Shown: piece after piece, positions 10,229 through 22,123 of the stretch
Layout of the letters: the number at the start of each line of letters is the position of its first letter
Numbering within the stretch: position 1 is the stretch's first letter
Assembly (NCBI GenBank): GCA_015499995.1
Contig: JADNRV010000083.1
Span: forward strand, 1-64,000
Length of the DNA stretch: 64,000 bases
Source of the DNA: Flammula alnicola
Lineage: Eukaryota; Basidiomycota; Agaricomycetes; Agaricales; Strophariaceae
Direction: 5' to 3'
Program-made: the position numbers and the translations under genes
Notes under the pieces: generated by a model
Databases searched by the model: none
Told to the model about the DNA's origin: nothing
Seen by the model: only the letters and a program-made list of their open reading frames with translations

Positions 10229-10915
10229 TTACCCTATGACAACGTCAGCGTCGATGCGCGTTTTACCATTTCTGCCACAAGAAATCACCATCGCATTCGG
10301 AGCAAAGATCCTTCGAAGCTCGCCGCGCGTTTTCACCCGCTCCGGCACGCGAGAAAATTCAGCAGGGATAGGAATGGCATCAAGTTCCTTAGAGGTGTAA
10401 GCGCGCTCGCGCAGGTCTGCAAAGCAGCAGATAAATCTGTGCATGCTATTATCGCTATCGTGATAGCGCACAACGCTGGCGGGGTTATGCGTTTCGGATT
10501 CGATGTCTTGCAAGAGAGCTTTGATAGAGTGAGGAGTATTCTGGGACTGGAAGATGTCCAAAGCATCGTTTTCTAGCTCATAGCCGATAAAGATGACGGG
10601 CGTCGGGGAAGCCACCCATTGTTTAAGTAGGAGACAAAGGGAATTTGATGTCTTACCGGAAGTCTTATGAGTTTCAAAGTGCGCGGAACGCTGTCCGTCA
10701 ATTTACGGCATCTCCGGCATCCAAAGACTTTTAGTCGTCGTCGCGCCATGACGTTACGACTTACTCCTCGTTGCCCTCCACTGCTAGCTCTAGTATTTAG
10801 TAGTATCATTGCCGCACGACGGGTGATCTGAAACAGCCGAGGGACCCCATCATCATAGTACCACAAGCTGGGGAGGACGAGATCAACAGAGAAGAGGAGT
10901 CCATTCGAGAGCGTT
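10229..10915 (-). pseudogene. Unrecognised duplicated gene, left copy (probably broken)
   Basis: Two open stretches in different frames: one with LPSLWYYDDGVPRLFQITRR and a basic RRRLKVFGCRRCRKL segment (about 10660-10900), the other with MASPTPVIFIGYELENDAL (10615-10229). A donor-like GTAAGA follows the first part, but no acceptor AG lies before the second, so either a frame was lost or the boundary is elsewhere. A matching inverted copy lies at about 25440-25950, where the same position follows a small-family gene. I do not recognise the family. Confidence 0.35.
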
Positions 10916-11082
10916 AGGATGGAGGTTGAACGTTGAACGTTGAGGGGACAGAGAAGGGGTTTATATGCGACGTTTTTTTCTTCTTTTTAAATACTCCCTT
11001 TCCTCCCCTTGGACGGAATTTTTTTAATACCTATTGAACTTACTTACAGGATCGCCGAAAATTGTAACACAAGTTCGCTCAA

Positions 11083-11748
11083 TTACCAGTTACTGAAGTC
11101 TCTCCATCCTTGATCAAGCTTGACCTCTCCGTCTTCGATATACAACCCTCCATCCATTGCCAGCTTCAAATTTTCCTTCGTCATCGTCACCCCGCTTCTC
11201 ATGAAGCTCCCCATCAAGCCCTCCTCGATCGACTCCCCTTGAATATCGCACGCCACGGCATTCTGCATCGTAACGTCAAATTTACAGTGAAGCGAGTGTA
11301 TTTCTCCCGGAGCAGAATCTTGCGTGCAGACGAAAATACAACTGTCGTCCTCTGCGCTCTCGCCGTCGAGCACCAGGAAGCAGTACGGCATATATCCTGT
11401 CAGGCGTGGCTGGGTGATATTTGCTTCGAACCAATCTCGCACTTGCTGGAGAGTGTGTCCGAGGAAGGCGGTAGGCGATGAGGTGATAGGGGGAGAAGAT
11501 CCCTTGGTGATGGTGGTGATATCTTTGCTATCGATGAAGACGATTATGTCGGATACGTTTGCATTGTCGTTTGGCTCATTAAATTCCGAAACATATTCTT
11601 CCGTGCGATGTAAGAGGAGGTTTAGGGTCTATAGGGTAAAGATTAAGAAAATTAGCACTTTAAAGTGGACTAATGGTCACATTTGGCTTACACTGGTGGG
11701 GATATCAGCGGTGCAGAACACTGGGCATCGAGTTCCTCCGTCGTCCAT
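11083..11748 (-). CDS. Small duplicated family protein, copy 2
   Basis: Two exons (11748-11692 and 11628-11083, intron of 63 nt) give 200 aa. Exon 1 encodes MDDGGTRCPVFC and TADIPTS. Exon 2 begins TLNLLLHRTEEY and ends LDQGWRDFSNW. Internal landmarks are VFIDSKDITTITKG, a MPYCFLVLDGESAEDDS segment, and TMTKENLKLAMDGGLYIEDG near the C-terminus. It is acidic, with no signal peptide or membrane helix, so it is probably cytosolic. A weak overall resemblance in layout to DUF6924-type small proteins was considered but is not secure. Copies at 1, 12446, 17837 and 24651 are close relatives. Confidence 0.75.
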
Positions 11749-12445
11749 GGGGCCGAGAGATGAAAAAATTGAATGGAACGAAGAAGAGAAAAACCCTGAT
11801 CTTTTCTTGGGAACGGGTACAGATGGAGATCAATAATAAGGCGAGACGTGATCACTCTATTCACAGCCAGAATTCGATAAGTATCAGTGTTGGCATGTAT
11901 TGTGGATATCCACAGGTATGTCCACACACCCACGAAAATGTGCACACCTGTCACGGAGCCAGGGACGTGCCTACTCTCTCCGCAGAAAGCACAGTCACGA
12001 CGCGACAAAACGATACCTCAGACAAACACATACCGTGTCCGTGCTTCTATCCTCAATATCCATTTTCCACCGTGCTTTTGCGGGAAGTGGTTGTACAGTG
12101 CAATCCAAGGCCTCCGAGGTGAGGTCCCGTCAGCGATGGGGCAAAGCGTAGAAGAACCGTATTATCTGTTCGTCGTGAATTTGGAACGACAATTTAGTTC
12201 TTGTCGAGAAATAGTCTCGATGTTACAACCTTGATGGTCTTTTCGTTATATGGAGGCATTGCGGAACATCGAGGACGATGTCGAGAGTCGAGACACGAGT
12301 CGTCGACGGCACAAACTCAGGCACGTGATCGAAGACGCGTCCAATTCGGCACTGCGAAAACGCGGCGGTCAGCCCAACTTGGAGCTCAACCAACACATAT
12401 CCTACAGGATCGCGGAAAATTGTAGCACGACACAAGTTCGCTCAA
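11749..12445. other. Spacer between two small-family genes
   Basis: Contains a half copy of the MITE-like arm near 11910-11955 and otherwise unique sequence. Short reading frames occur on both strands but none has support. The block from about 12406 repeats the 3' flank of copy 2 (CAAGTTCGCTCAATTACCAG). Confidence 0.5.
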
Positions 12446-13111
12446 TTACCAGTTTCTGAAGTCTCTCCATCCCTGATCAAGCTTGACCTCTCCATCTTCG
12501 ATATACAACCCTCCATCCATTGCCAGCTTCAAATTTTCCTTCGTCATGGTCACCCCGCTTCTCATGAAGCTCCCCATCAAGCCCTCCTCGATCGACTCCC
12601 CTTGAATATCGCACGCCACGGCATTCACCAGCGCAACGTCAAATTCACAGCGCAGCGAGTGTATTTCTCCCGGAGCAGAATCTTGCGTGCAGACGAAAAT
12701 ACAACTGTTATCCTCTGCGCTCTCGCTGTCGAGCACCAGGAAGCAGTACGGCATGTATCCATTCCGGCATGGCTGGGTGATATTTGCGTCGAACCAATCT
12801 CGCACTTGCTGGAGAGTGTGTCCGAGGAAGGCGGTAGGCGATGAGGTGATAGGGGGAGAAGATCCCTTGGTGATGGTGGTGATATCTTTGCTATCGATGA
12901 AGACGATCACGTCGGATACGTGTGAGGTGTAGTTTGGCGAATTAAATTCCGAAAGATATTCTTCCGTGCGATGTAAGAGGAGGTTTAGGGTCTATAGAGT
13001 AAAGAATAAGAAAATTAGCACTTTAAAGTGGACAAATGGTCACATTTGGCTTACGTTGGTGGGGATATCAGTGGTGCAGAATACTGGGCATCGAGTTTTT
13101 CCGTCGTCCAT
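12446..13111 (-). CDS. Small duplicated family protein, copy 3
   Basis: Two exons (13111-13055 and 12991-12446), 200 aa, same architecture as copy 2, with MDDGKTRCPVFC at the N-terminus and LDQGWRDFRNW at the C-terminus. It lies head to head with a broken secreted-protein gene at 13483, with 371 bp between start codons. This is the uninterrupted version of the gene pair that is split by the transposon near the left edge. Function unknown. Confidence 0.75.
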
Positions 13112-13482
13112 GGCGCCGAGAGGTGAAAAATTGGAATGGAACGAAGAAAACAACGCCTGATCTTTTCTTGTGAACGGACACAGATGGAAATCAATAATTT
13201 GAAGGCGATGCGTGATCACTCTATCCACAGCCGGAACTCGATAAGTATCAGTGTGGGTCCACCCGTGGATATCCGCAGTACATGCCAACACTGGCGAACA
13301 GTATCATGTTGGGGGTGGCGGTTCTGGGTCATATGGGTACAAACGATCACCAATATTCTGTACCAACTACAAAATGCCTCTGTTCCGTCAATTGCTCCTT
13401 CCAACCACCCTCTCTCAAGTCGGTATTGCTACCGCCCCCTTCACAAAGTAAAATCCAAATCTTCAAATCATCTGGGACGATA

Positions 13483-13980
13483 ATGATGTTCCTTCACATT
13501 TCCACGCTCTTTTTCTTCCTCGTCTCTCTCGGTGCTGCCATTCCCGTTCCAATTTAAAGCCCTGGCTCCAACGATGGAAATGGCAACCAACCACCACGAT
13601 TGGACAAAGGAAAGGGGTGGGTCGTCGACCCTCCCAGTCAGCCCTCAAATCGGCCAAACACACCCACTCCCGAGCACGCACCAAAGTACCTCTGCCTGGA
13701 TGTACTGGCATACACATCGACCCGAATACGCAGATGGTGATCATGCATTATGGGGACGACAAGTTGCACGAACACGTGGGCCATTTGCAGCGGAATCAGG
13801 CCAAGTTCCCTCACAACCGCAATCCGCTGCCGCTCGCAGCTAAAAATGACAATAACAGGCGTAACGCCTTGCGTAACGTTCAGTCCGCGGGTCGCCACCC
13901 CGGATTGCCTAGGGTAAAAGATGAGAAGCTGCTCAATATGTTGCATAACACGCGACCTCTACCACTGTCGCGTCAGTGAA
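13483..13980 (+). pseudogene. 5' half of a duplicated secreted-protein gene
   Basis: Starts with the same signal-peptide sequence (SLGAAIPVP) as the gene at 7429 but has an in-frame TAA at 13555-13557 right after it, and a frame shift. Homology resumes through MGHLQRNQ-like codons and ends abruptly at about 13980 within the codons for the first exon. After that, kinase-like relic sequence begins on the other strand. The upstream TATA box is changed to TACAAAA. Confidence 0.8.
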
Positions 13981-14215
13981 CCTGGGAATCGTCGTTCCCT
14001 GTAGACGCGCCAACTTTGCATAGGCATGTACCTCTGTCCAAGCCATAAGCTTGTCGGTATACCTAAGCAAATTCGCTGACATGGGATTCGGTTGAGAGGA
14101 AAAGACACCACCGACGTCGGGATTATCGTAGTCGACATCCTCGAATGTCAAAGGAAACAAGGCCGGAACGAAGATATTGAGAACGACGTCCCTGATGGCA
14201 AAGACCACTTACACT
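13981..14215 (-). pseudogene. Kinase-like gene relic, N-lobe fragment (left)
   Basis: The minus strand encodes a stretch with PLTFEDVDYDNPDVGG and KLMAWTEVHAYAKLARLQGT followed by TIPRF. This matches the region where Agaricomycete kinase-like proteins carry a Trp-rich helix and a LQG.IP motif. It stops at 13980, exactly where the broken secreted gene ends, which marks a rearrangement junction. A diverged copy is at 26290-26545 on the plus strand. Confidence 0.55.
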
Positions 14216-14621
14216 CTCCAACATTTAATGAACGTCAAGCGTGTGGCTCGGCGGAGCCGTCGGAGACGCTGCAAGGCGTACGTGTCGGAGCGATACTCGT
14301 TGTCTGGGTGTCTCGGGCCAATGTGCAGGGGATTTCACGCGGTGGGCCAGGCGAAACGTACATCATCATCCGTCGCTGCATCATCTGACTTGACGCGTGA
14401 ATTACATTGCGGTGGTTCGTTTTATCGTGCGGGTGAAATTGAAAACAGACTTAAAATGGTATCACCTGGAGATTGAAATGCCGCGCCTCGGCAACGAACG
14501 GCATAATGCGATAGCTTCAGATTATAAAATGTCACTTCGGATCCCGCTGCACAGCCTCAAAGATTCATTGCGCCGCGCCCACAATGACACACATCAATCT
14601 TCTTTTTGAACCCTCATCATT

Positions 14622-16516
14622 ATGTCGGGGACTGCAACCAGTACTGATCTACCAAAAGATCAATACCAACACTATATTCCTCGCTTCATTCTTCGATACT
14701 TTCAAGACACTCAACTCCAGCCTCGGTACGTGCTCTCCTTTTCTCGAGCACTAAATAAGCGCCCAATATAAATGTCGACAGGAACAAGAAAGAGAGGCAG
14801 AAGAATTTCCACAAGGCTCGTAAAACTGGAGTTGATAAAGACACCATCTTGGTGTATGACATCCAAGCTCAGAAATTCGAGCCTCGGCCAATTGGAAAAG
14901 TCCACGGGATCATCAACCTGTATCGCGACCAGCGCAACACGCAAAATGTAGACCACCTTGAGCAAGGCCTATCTCGGCTCGAGAACGACGCAGCAAGAGT
15001 CATTCACAGAATCCACATGGCCACAGACGCTCATAACACTGTTGTCACAATGAAGAGAAAAGAACTGGAGACCGTGCGGAAGTTTATCTACATCATGCAC
15101 TATCGACAAACGCACCTCGTCCCAAGTTACTTCGATGGGAACGACCCAGAAAACGGCCCACTTCGCGACTATCTCAGTTTTATTCAAAAGAAACACGACC
15201 TTCGCACTACGAATGATATCTTTCTATTCGGGCTGAAATACGTTCTCGAGACACCTCACCACGAGATGGTAACTATTACGCAGGCTTTATGGGAGAAGTA
15301 CGGACTGAATGGGTTCTACACGATGTTGCTCACAAGAGTGGATCCAGAGATCGTCAACTTTGGTGCAGTCGACTATGCGAGTATGGCCAGTACATTTTTC
15401 CTGGGTATATGGCAGGCTGCAGAAGGGGAGGAATTCGCAACTGGCAATAATTCTTTTGGATTGTGGGAAGGGATGATCGAGGGAGGAGGAAACATACATC
15501 GACTTTTCGTGGTCACTCCAAAGATCGCACTCGTGTTGCGGAAGAACCTCTTCTCCGACGAGGACTTGACCACAGCGGTGACATCGAATAGTGCCATAGT
15601 GAGCAGCCTTGTCGACATTCCCACGTTTAAGGCATCGTCGACTTATGCCAACTTTACACCACCTCGAGTAATACCTCGATACGCCAATAACGCCATCCAA
15701 TGGGACGGCTTGTGGGCTTACCGTGCGACCCCTGAAGCACAAGAAGACGTTTTCACATTCAAGGTCACCATACTTACCAAGAAACAAACTCTGGCCCTCA
15801 ACCACGTTATTCTATTGCATGTCCCAGATGATGGAAATGTCACTTTTGCGTCGCCAGCCGCTATGCAGAGAACGATCAAGTCCTACCTTCAGTCAACAAC
15901 CCCATACATTCACCCATCCAAATACCTATATCGCAGTCTCTTCGGTATCCTTTCAGAACATACCGGCAATTCGGGAGGCATTTCCTCGACCTCGCCAGGC
16001 CCTCGTTCTGGAATTGATATCGTCCTCAAGTCTATCGAGAGTGGCGCGATCGAATTTGCATCCACGTACGACAGGGCCTATCGCGTATACCATCTGGCCA
16101 CGGACGACGTCTCCAAATACAACGAAACAACAACCGAAATCCACCAAATGACGGCGAGAGCGATCTTGAAGATGAAGGAAATTCTTCCTCCGCCGCCTGT
16201 CCACCACCGAGGGCGATACTTTCGGTCCTCGTACACCCTTGTGCAGAAACTCCCCAAGGAAGAGTCCGAGCTTTTCTTCGCACTGATAGGCTACCAAGTC
16301 GATGTGCTAGGAGTGGGGCCGACAAACTCTGATCTTGCAAGTCGAATCAAGTACGAGGCAGCTATAATTGGATTTACGTACTGGCTCTGCGAATATCACG
16401 ATGTCCTTTTGTTTGATCGTCTCTCTCCTTGGATGATCGTTATGGTTCGTTCCAGTTTGCTCTTTCAATGTTTGATGGACATTATTAGTGCCAGGCTCCA
16501 GCACGGAACGTCGTAG
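14622..16516 (+). CDS. DUF4238 family protein, left copy
   Basis: Two exons (14622-14725, 14782-16516) give 612 aa. The N-terminus carries the family hallmark QYQHYIPRFILRYFQDTQ, followed by a basic linker, VYDIQAQKFE, then the NLYRDQRNTQNVDHLEQGLS block, in which the LE..LS..E pattern is typical of DUF4238 (Pfam PF14022). A conserved LFFALIGYQVDVLGVGPTNS block lies near the C-terminus. No membrane segment or signal peptide. Molecular function is unknown. The 56-nt intron shifts frame if not removed. An inverted paralogue lies at 27979-29820, and the two share about 400 bp of 3' flank. Confidence 0.85.
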
Positions 16517-16817
16517 ACTCGTAGTAGGTAGGTACCCCTTGTCGTGACAGCCAATCTGTATTTTTGCTACCGTTTTATGCTGTTCTTGAAATTGCTTTCC
16601 ACTACATTCGCATGTTTTGGAGCAACATATGAAACCTGCTTCCTTTGTAAACAAATTAACTGAATGTATCATGATTATTGGCGTGCATATAATACACACA
16701 GATGGTCCAGATTCAGCGTCGATTCAATGAAGTCAGGTAAAGGATATATCTATTTACCCACCTACCGTACGGTAGTGCCACGGCCCACAATTTTGATGAA
16801 AATAAAAACACGAGGAG

Positions 16818-16965
16818 CCCTTTCAGACCACAACTCAGCGACATTAATATTATCTGCATGATGTTGCCAAACTAATCGTTAGACCTGGGCTCTTTATACC
16901 TGGAATTCAGCCCTGTCAATCGACGCTCCAAGCTTGAATCCATTCATCGTTGGGATGCTCCTCAG
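16818..16965 (+). repeat. Direct repeat, unit A
   Basis: Shares a series of blocks with 17627-17800 (CTGCATGATGTTGCCAAAC against CTGCATGATGTCGCCAAAC, then TTAGACCTGGG and CGGGATGCTC-like words). The repeats bracket the kinase-like fragment. Confidence 0.6.
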
Positions 16966-17470
16966 GTTGAACCCACTTGAAGCCCAACTACGCTATCTTG
17001 GGATTTCATCCCGTCCTACCTATATTCCCGCACATATCGAACGTCAGGAATTCCAACTAGAACAAGTTTCTTTACTTCACAAACTCAACATTGTGCCTTT
17101 TGTTCTCTTCAGCAGTGGGAGAGAGATAGTCCGTGCAGATGTAAAATCGAACAGAACGACTGATTGTTCAGCAGGGTTGGCCGAGTCGCCGACGACGAGA
17201 ACGTTGCCGTTGTGTATGTCTAGGTTGCATATGCCGAGCTGGTGGATTTGGTACACCTTCCTGTAAAGTTCCTTGCCTGTTCAATGCGTTAGTGGTAAGC
17301 AATGCTCACGTATGCGGCACTTACAAGAGGGTACCACCGTGCATTGCCGTTGACCATGCCGCCAAGCTCCAGACAGCGTTTCAACTTTCACGATAGACGT
17401 GCCCACATACGAGAGTGCAATAGCCATTTTCTCCTCAGCCGCGTCTGACGATTTTATCTGCGATGTGTTT
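16930..17470 (-). pseudogene. Kinase-like gene relic, C-lobe fragment (left)
   Basis: Reading the minus strand from about 17270 gives ELYRKVYQIHQLGICNLDIH and NGNVLVVGDSANPAEQ, then a VVLFDFTSA segment. LDIHNGNVLV corresponds to the catalytic loop and FDFTSA to the DFG position of kinase-like proteins, so the HRD and DFG motifs are altered. The frame ends in a stop near 17090. It is a fragment, not a full gene. Confidence 0.6.
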
Positions 17471-17626
17471 CCAACGTGCTAAATCGCGCTCGAGATAATT
17501 TATTGCACAACATATAATCTAGAATCATAAATAAGTGTAACTCGGTCGAAATGGCCGGTTTCTACCCTACTCATACAGTATTCGCGCTAACTGAAAATAG
17601 TTTCACTTTCATATTTGACCGCCATA

Positions 17627-17800
17627 CTTCCAGACTACAACTCAGCACTGCAACACAAATATTCTCTGCATGATGTCGCCAAACTAATGGTTAGACCTGG
17701 GTTCTTTGTACCCGGGATTCAGAGGTGTCAGTTGAGAATCTATTCATTGTCGGGATGCTCTTTTAGACCTCACTTCAAACTTGAAGAAAGGCCATCTAAG
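17627..17800 (+). repeat. Direct repeat, unit B
   Basis: Partner of 16818-16965. The right end runs directly into small-family copy 4. Confidence 0.6.
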
Positions 17801-17836
17801 CTTACAATTTCATGTGGATCCGACAAGTTCGCTCAA

Positions 17837-18499
17837 TTACCAGTTACTGAAGTCTCTCCATCCTTGATCAAGCTTGACCTCTCCATCTTGGATATACAAC
17901 CCTCCATCCATTGCCAGCTTCAAATTTTCCTTCGTCATGGTCACCCCGCTTCTCATGAAGCTCCCCAGCAAGCCCTCCTCGATCGACTCCCCTTCATCGC
18001 ACGCCACGGCGTTCTGCATCGCAACACCAAATTCACAGCGCAGCGAGTGTATTTCTCCCGGAGCAGAATCTTGCGTGCAGACGAAAATACAACTGTCATC
18101 CTCTGCGCTCTCGCCGTCGAGCACCAGGAAGCAGTACAGCATATATCCTGTCAGGCGCGGCTGGGTGATATTTGCGTTGAACCAATCGCCCACTTGGTGG
18201 AGAGTGTGTCCGAGGAAGGCGGTGGGCGATGAGGTGATAGGGGGAGAAGATCCCTTGGTGATGGTGGTGATATCTTTGCTATCGATGAAGACGATCTCGT
18301 CGGATACGTTTGCGTTGTCGTTTGGCGAATTAAATTCCGCAATATATTCTTCCGTGCAGTGTAAGAGGAGGTTTAGGGTCTACAGGGTACAGATTGAGAA
18401 AATTAGCACTTTGAAGTAGACTAATGGTCGCATTTGGCTTACGCTGGTGGGGATATCGGCGGTGCAGAACACTGGGCATCGAGCTTCTCCGTCGTCCAT
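17837..18499 (-). CDS. Small duplicated family protein, copy 4
   Basis: Two exons, start ATG at 18499, about 199 aa. It lacks the Ile-Gln pair in AVACDIQGES (here AVACDEGES), an in-frame deletion. The C-terminus LDQGWRDFSNW is complete. Its upstream (right) side is not followed by a secreted-protein gene, unlike copies 1, 3 and 5. Confidence 0.75.
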
Positions 18500-19444
18500 G
18501 GCGCAGAGAGGTGAAAAATTGAATGAAACAAAGAAAAAAAAGCCTGATCTTTTCTTGGGAACGGGCACAGATGGAGATCAATAGGAAGGCGATATGCGCA
18601 TCCCTGCGTCGCTCTCTGTCGCCCACAACGCGCATCTGGTTAGCAACATGGAGAGAAGATATGCCTATATATGCTCGATACTGAAGCACTTCGGATTGTC
18701 AAATCCCCACCTTCTGTGGCTTGGCCGGCCTTCGCTAGTAGAGAGGGTTACGGGGCTTGGACGAACACCAACTGGGTAGGGTGCAGAGTCAAAACTCTAC
18801 TGAAAACACCGTCAGTGACAGTGAAAATGAGATGCAGAGAAAGAAAAGATGCACAAGGGGTGGTTCAAAAGCGAGTCTTTGAAGTTGGCGGTGACTGCAG
18901 ATGATGCATATTGGTCTTTATTCACCAGGCGGCGGTACAGGCCGGCTTGAGTGGGACTCTCACGAACGACGTGGTTGACGTTCAAGTCAGTCTTGACCAG
19001 CGTTCGAATACAGCATACAACACACAGACTGATAGCTTCCCCGAGAAGAGGATAATAGCGATACGCCTAGATGACTGACTATATTGCGAACGGGGGCAGG
19101 CGAATATGCTTCATTAAACCTTCCAGCTAAGAATGAAAGAAAGCTCAAGCCACGGGGCACACAGAAATGGGCGAAGCGCACCGTCCACAAAAGAAACAAA
19201 AGAAAAAGAACCATGGTGAAGGGTAAAAAAGGGGGTAACGGGTAAATAAAAGAAAGTAGAAAAGTAGAAAAGAAAGTGTAAAGAAAAAAAGATCGTCCAT
19301 GCCGTAATGTTACTATGCTATGCCACTAGTTGTAATAGTATTAAATATATGCCCACATCCAAGAGAGAGAAGAGAGAGCCGCTCGTCATCGCCGTCGTGG
19401 TCAAGAACGCCTGCAAGTTTGAATTCCATCAACCCAACACCCAA
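18500..19444. other. Spacer, no supported gene
   Basis: Contains a purine-rich stretch at 19190-19295 (many GAAAA words) that forms the 3' side of CHS7. The reading frames seen here are short and unsupported. Confidence 0.5.
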
Positions 19445-21054
19445 TTAATACCGTTCCCCACTCCCAGGCGGGTACCCCCTACCCCCCATCTTACCCCCAC
19501 CAGCGCCATACATCTGCTGCCCCCCAACGCCCCCCACAAGACTCGGCGCATTCCCGCCCTTAAACCCCGGATACGGATGCTGCTGCTGCCCGTACGAATT
19601 ACTCGACGCACTAACCGACGTCGGGTATCCAGGGAGAGGCGGCGGCACGGGATACCTCTCCGACACTGCGTCCTCGTCGTAGTCTGCGGAGGGCGCGAGG
19701 AGTGGGTCTTTGACTTCCCAGACGGCGGCTTTGGACCCGACGGAGAATTCGAGGTCTTCGCGCTGTTGGGTGGGAAGAGGGGTAAGTATATGCATGTGTA
19801 TGAAAGGAAAAGGAAGGAATGGGAACGGATGAGAATGGATGAGAATTGGAATGTATGCGCATATATCAACGCAAATATATATGTGAATATATGCGCACTT
19901 GCGTACAGGCGGCAAGAGCAACCAAAAAGAAATGGAAAGACAGACAGAAGAAACACGCACCGTAATATCATCCCAATACTTATAAACCATCATAACGCTC
20001 AACAGCACACAGAGCGTAAAGAAGAACAGCCCATCAATATAATGCTTAATCGCATCGCAAATCGTCACACTAAACGCAAACAGCAGCACCTGGCCGCCCG
20101 CGAAGAACGCCGTGCCGAAGATGATGTCCCCGATGGGCCACCTATCCTCGAGCGTCCGGAAGACGAGGATGAGCTGCGAGACGACGTACACGGGGACGCA
20201 GATGATGGGCCAAAGGAGGTAGATGATGAAGAGCCCCAGGGGCTTGGTGTAGTTGAACCCGAATTTTTGTTGGAAGGTGGCGATGGCGACGAAGAAGGAG
20301 ATGCCGAATACGAGGAGGCAGGATATGCGCAGGAACTGGAGGTATAGGGGACGAAGATAATGAATTTATGATCAGGAAGGCGGAGAGGGAAAAGGACTCG
20401 TACCCATAGTGAAAGAGGCGTGCCATCTTCTGCGAATTGGAATCCGACGAAGCCGTTAATGAGTATACAACAGAAGGTGGCCGCTACTAGGCCCGTATAT
20501 ACCGCTGCAAACCACTGCATACACTCGCATCAGTCCAGCTTCCAAAACGAACAAAAATGAAGTCGGCAACATACCGGGTACGCTACATTGGCCGTTGGGA
20601 TGACACCGGAGTCGAGGAACAGGGCGAGGAGCTCGATGACCATGTACATCCAGAAGAACATGACGATCTCCTTCCTGCCCACGGCGGTGTACTTGCTTCG
20701 TATGTGGATGATCATGATGGCTGTCATTATAATAGCGACGATGTGCACGAAAGACGTTGCTGAAAAAGGAGGTTAGCTACTTGTTTTTTAAAGGTGAAAA
20801 GGAGCAGACGAAAAAAAAATAAGAGGGCTAGCCGAAAAATAAAGGAGAATAAAGAACAACAACTAGGCAGAAAAATCTACATATAAACGCAGATTTAGAA
20901 AAGACATACAAGGTTGAAAAATCAGCGTCCCTCCTATGTCAACGTTTCTGCTGTAGCATGTGGGCTCGACACCTTGAGCGGAGCCGACGAGGGGGCAAAT
21001 GACGAGCGCGGCCGTCTCGCAGACGCCGTTAAAGGACCCAAACTGGATCCCCAT
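19445..21054 (-). CDS. CHS7: Chitin synthase export chaperone (Chs7 family)
   Basis: Five exons on the minus strand; start ATG at 21054, stop at 19445. The protein is a multi-pass ER membrane chaperone that in yeast is needed for Chs3 chitin synthase to leave the ER. Hallmarks: [10 protein letters not shown] near residue 35, the [20 protein letters not shown] helix, [20 protein letters not shown]-like [55 protein letters not shown], and [18 protein letters not shown] with [13 protein letters not shown] cytosolic tail rich in Pro, Gly, Tyr and Gln follows, which is longer than the core family. The 5' flank is C/T-rich. A broken 3' copy lies at 9010-9905. Confidence 0.93.
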
Positions 21055-22123
21055 TCTGAGTTAAGGTAGGGATATTTTGAGGTGGAGATAAAGTTGGCGT
21101 TGTCGCTAGGACTGCGGTACTTATGAGGAAAGAAAGGCGGAGCCTGGGATGGACGTAGACGGAGCAGGAAGGCTGCTGCTATGACTAGACTGGGATGGAG
21201 TCTGGGCTGGACTGATGCAGCGGGTGTAGGTAGTAGAGTCCCTGGCAGCGGTTCAAACTAGGCTAGAAAGTGGCAGCGATGAGAATGACGCGAATGGAGC
21301 CAAATCGATCTTGTTCACCAGCTGTACTTTTCGTCTCTATTCCGTATTTATTCCTCTTCCTGTCCTTCTACTCTTTGTCTCCTTGATTGCCAGATAACAA
21401 CGGTGCGAGCAGCAGTATGAGCAGCCTTCGTCTGTGAGAATGGTGAATCGGCGGCGGCGGTGGGGTTGGATCCTTTCCTGAACTGAACAATTCTAGGTCC
21501 TGAGAGAAAGGAGGAGAACAAAGGGAAAGAAAGAGAGGTGAGGGTATGCGATGGCTATCCCAAGGAAGGGAGAGAGGAGACTGGGCTCCGATGGCGGTGA
21601 TGAAGACGAGTGGATTGTGGGAATAACAACCCAGCCTCGTCAACCGCAACACCATCGCAGACCCCGAACACTCCTTTGACAATATTACGTAACATGCCTC
21701 AAAGTCTAATTTCGCACGTTCGTTTGTTCCCTGGCAGTCCAAGTTTCTTTCCAATGGTCATAGACGTTGCGTAGGACTTTCCCTCCAGCTGAATGACGTC
21801 CTCAGACCTTGGGAATTCTTTTTTGGCTATTTGTGTTCAGCTTCTGACAATGTGCATCCTGGTCACTTTGAAACACAATACTTCCGGTAAAACATCAAAT
21901 TACTTATACAAGATATCAAAGGCATAGGGGATGAAACGAGAGAGATATGAAATGAACAACCATTGCGGAAATTGACTTGGCTTTGTTTGTCCGCCCTGGT
22001 CAGCCCGGCTTAGAAAATCATTGCTCGCTTCGCTCACAACTAACTAATTCGAAAGGTGGAACAAGAAGTGCTGGTTAGCGGATCCGTCAGCAGGCGAGAG
22101 CTCCACCTGTCGTAGAAAGTCAG
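21055..22123. other. CHS7 upstream region
   Basis: About 1.07 kb without a supported gene. It holds the CHS7 promoter and probably a long 5' UTR with pyrimidine-rich runs on the coding strand. A 128-codon frame on the minus strand (21368-21754) is Pro/Ser-rich and looks accidental. Confidence 0.5.

Noticed and set aside
10040..10576. 178-codon open frame on the plus strand
   Set aside because: Opposes the minus-strand duplicated gene; no recognisable protein features.
17615..18232. 205-codon open frame on the plus strand
   Set aside because: Antisense of small-family copy 4; similar antisense frames occur opposite every copy of this family.
19307..20347. 346-codon open frame on the plus strand
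   Set aside because: Lies antisense to the CHS7 gene and its tail; the peptide shows no domain, and the GC/AT pattern reflects the CHS7 coding strand.
21368..21754. 128-codon frame on the minus strand
   Set aside because: Low-complexity Ser/Pro/Leu run in the CHS7 upstream region, without a domain or splice context.
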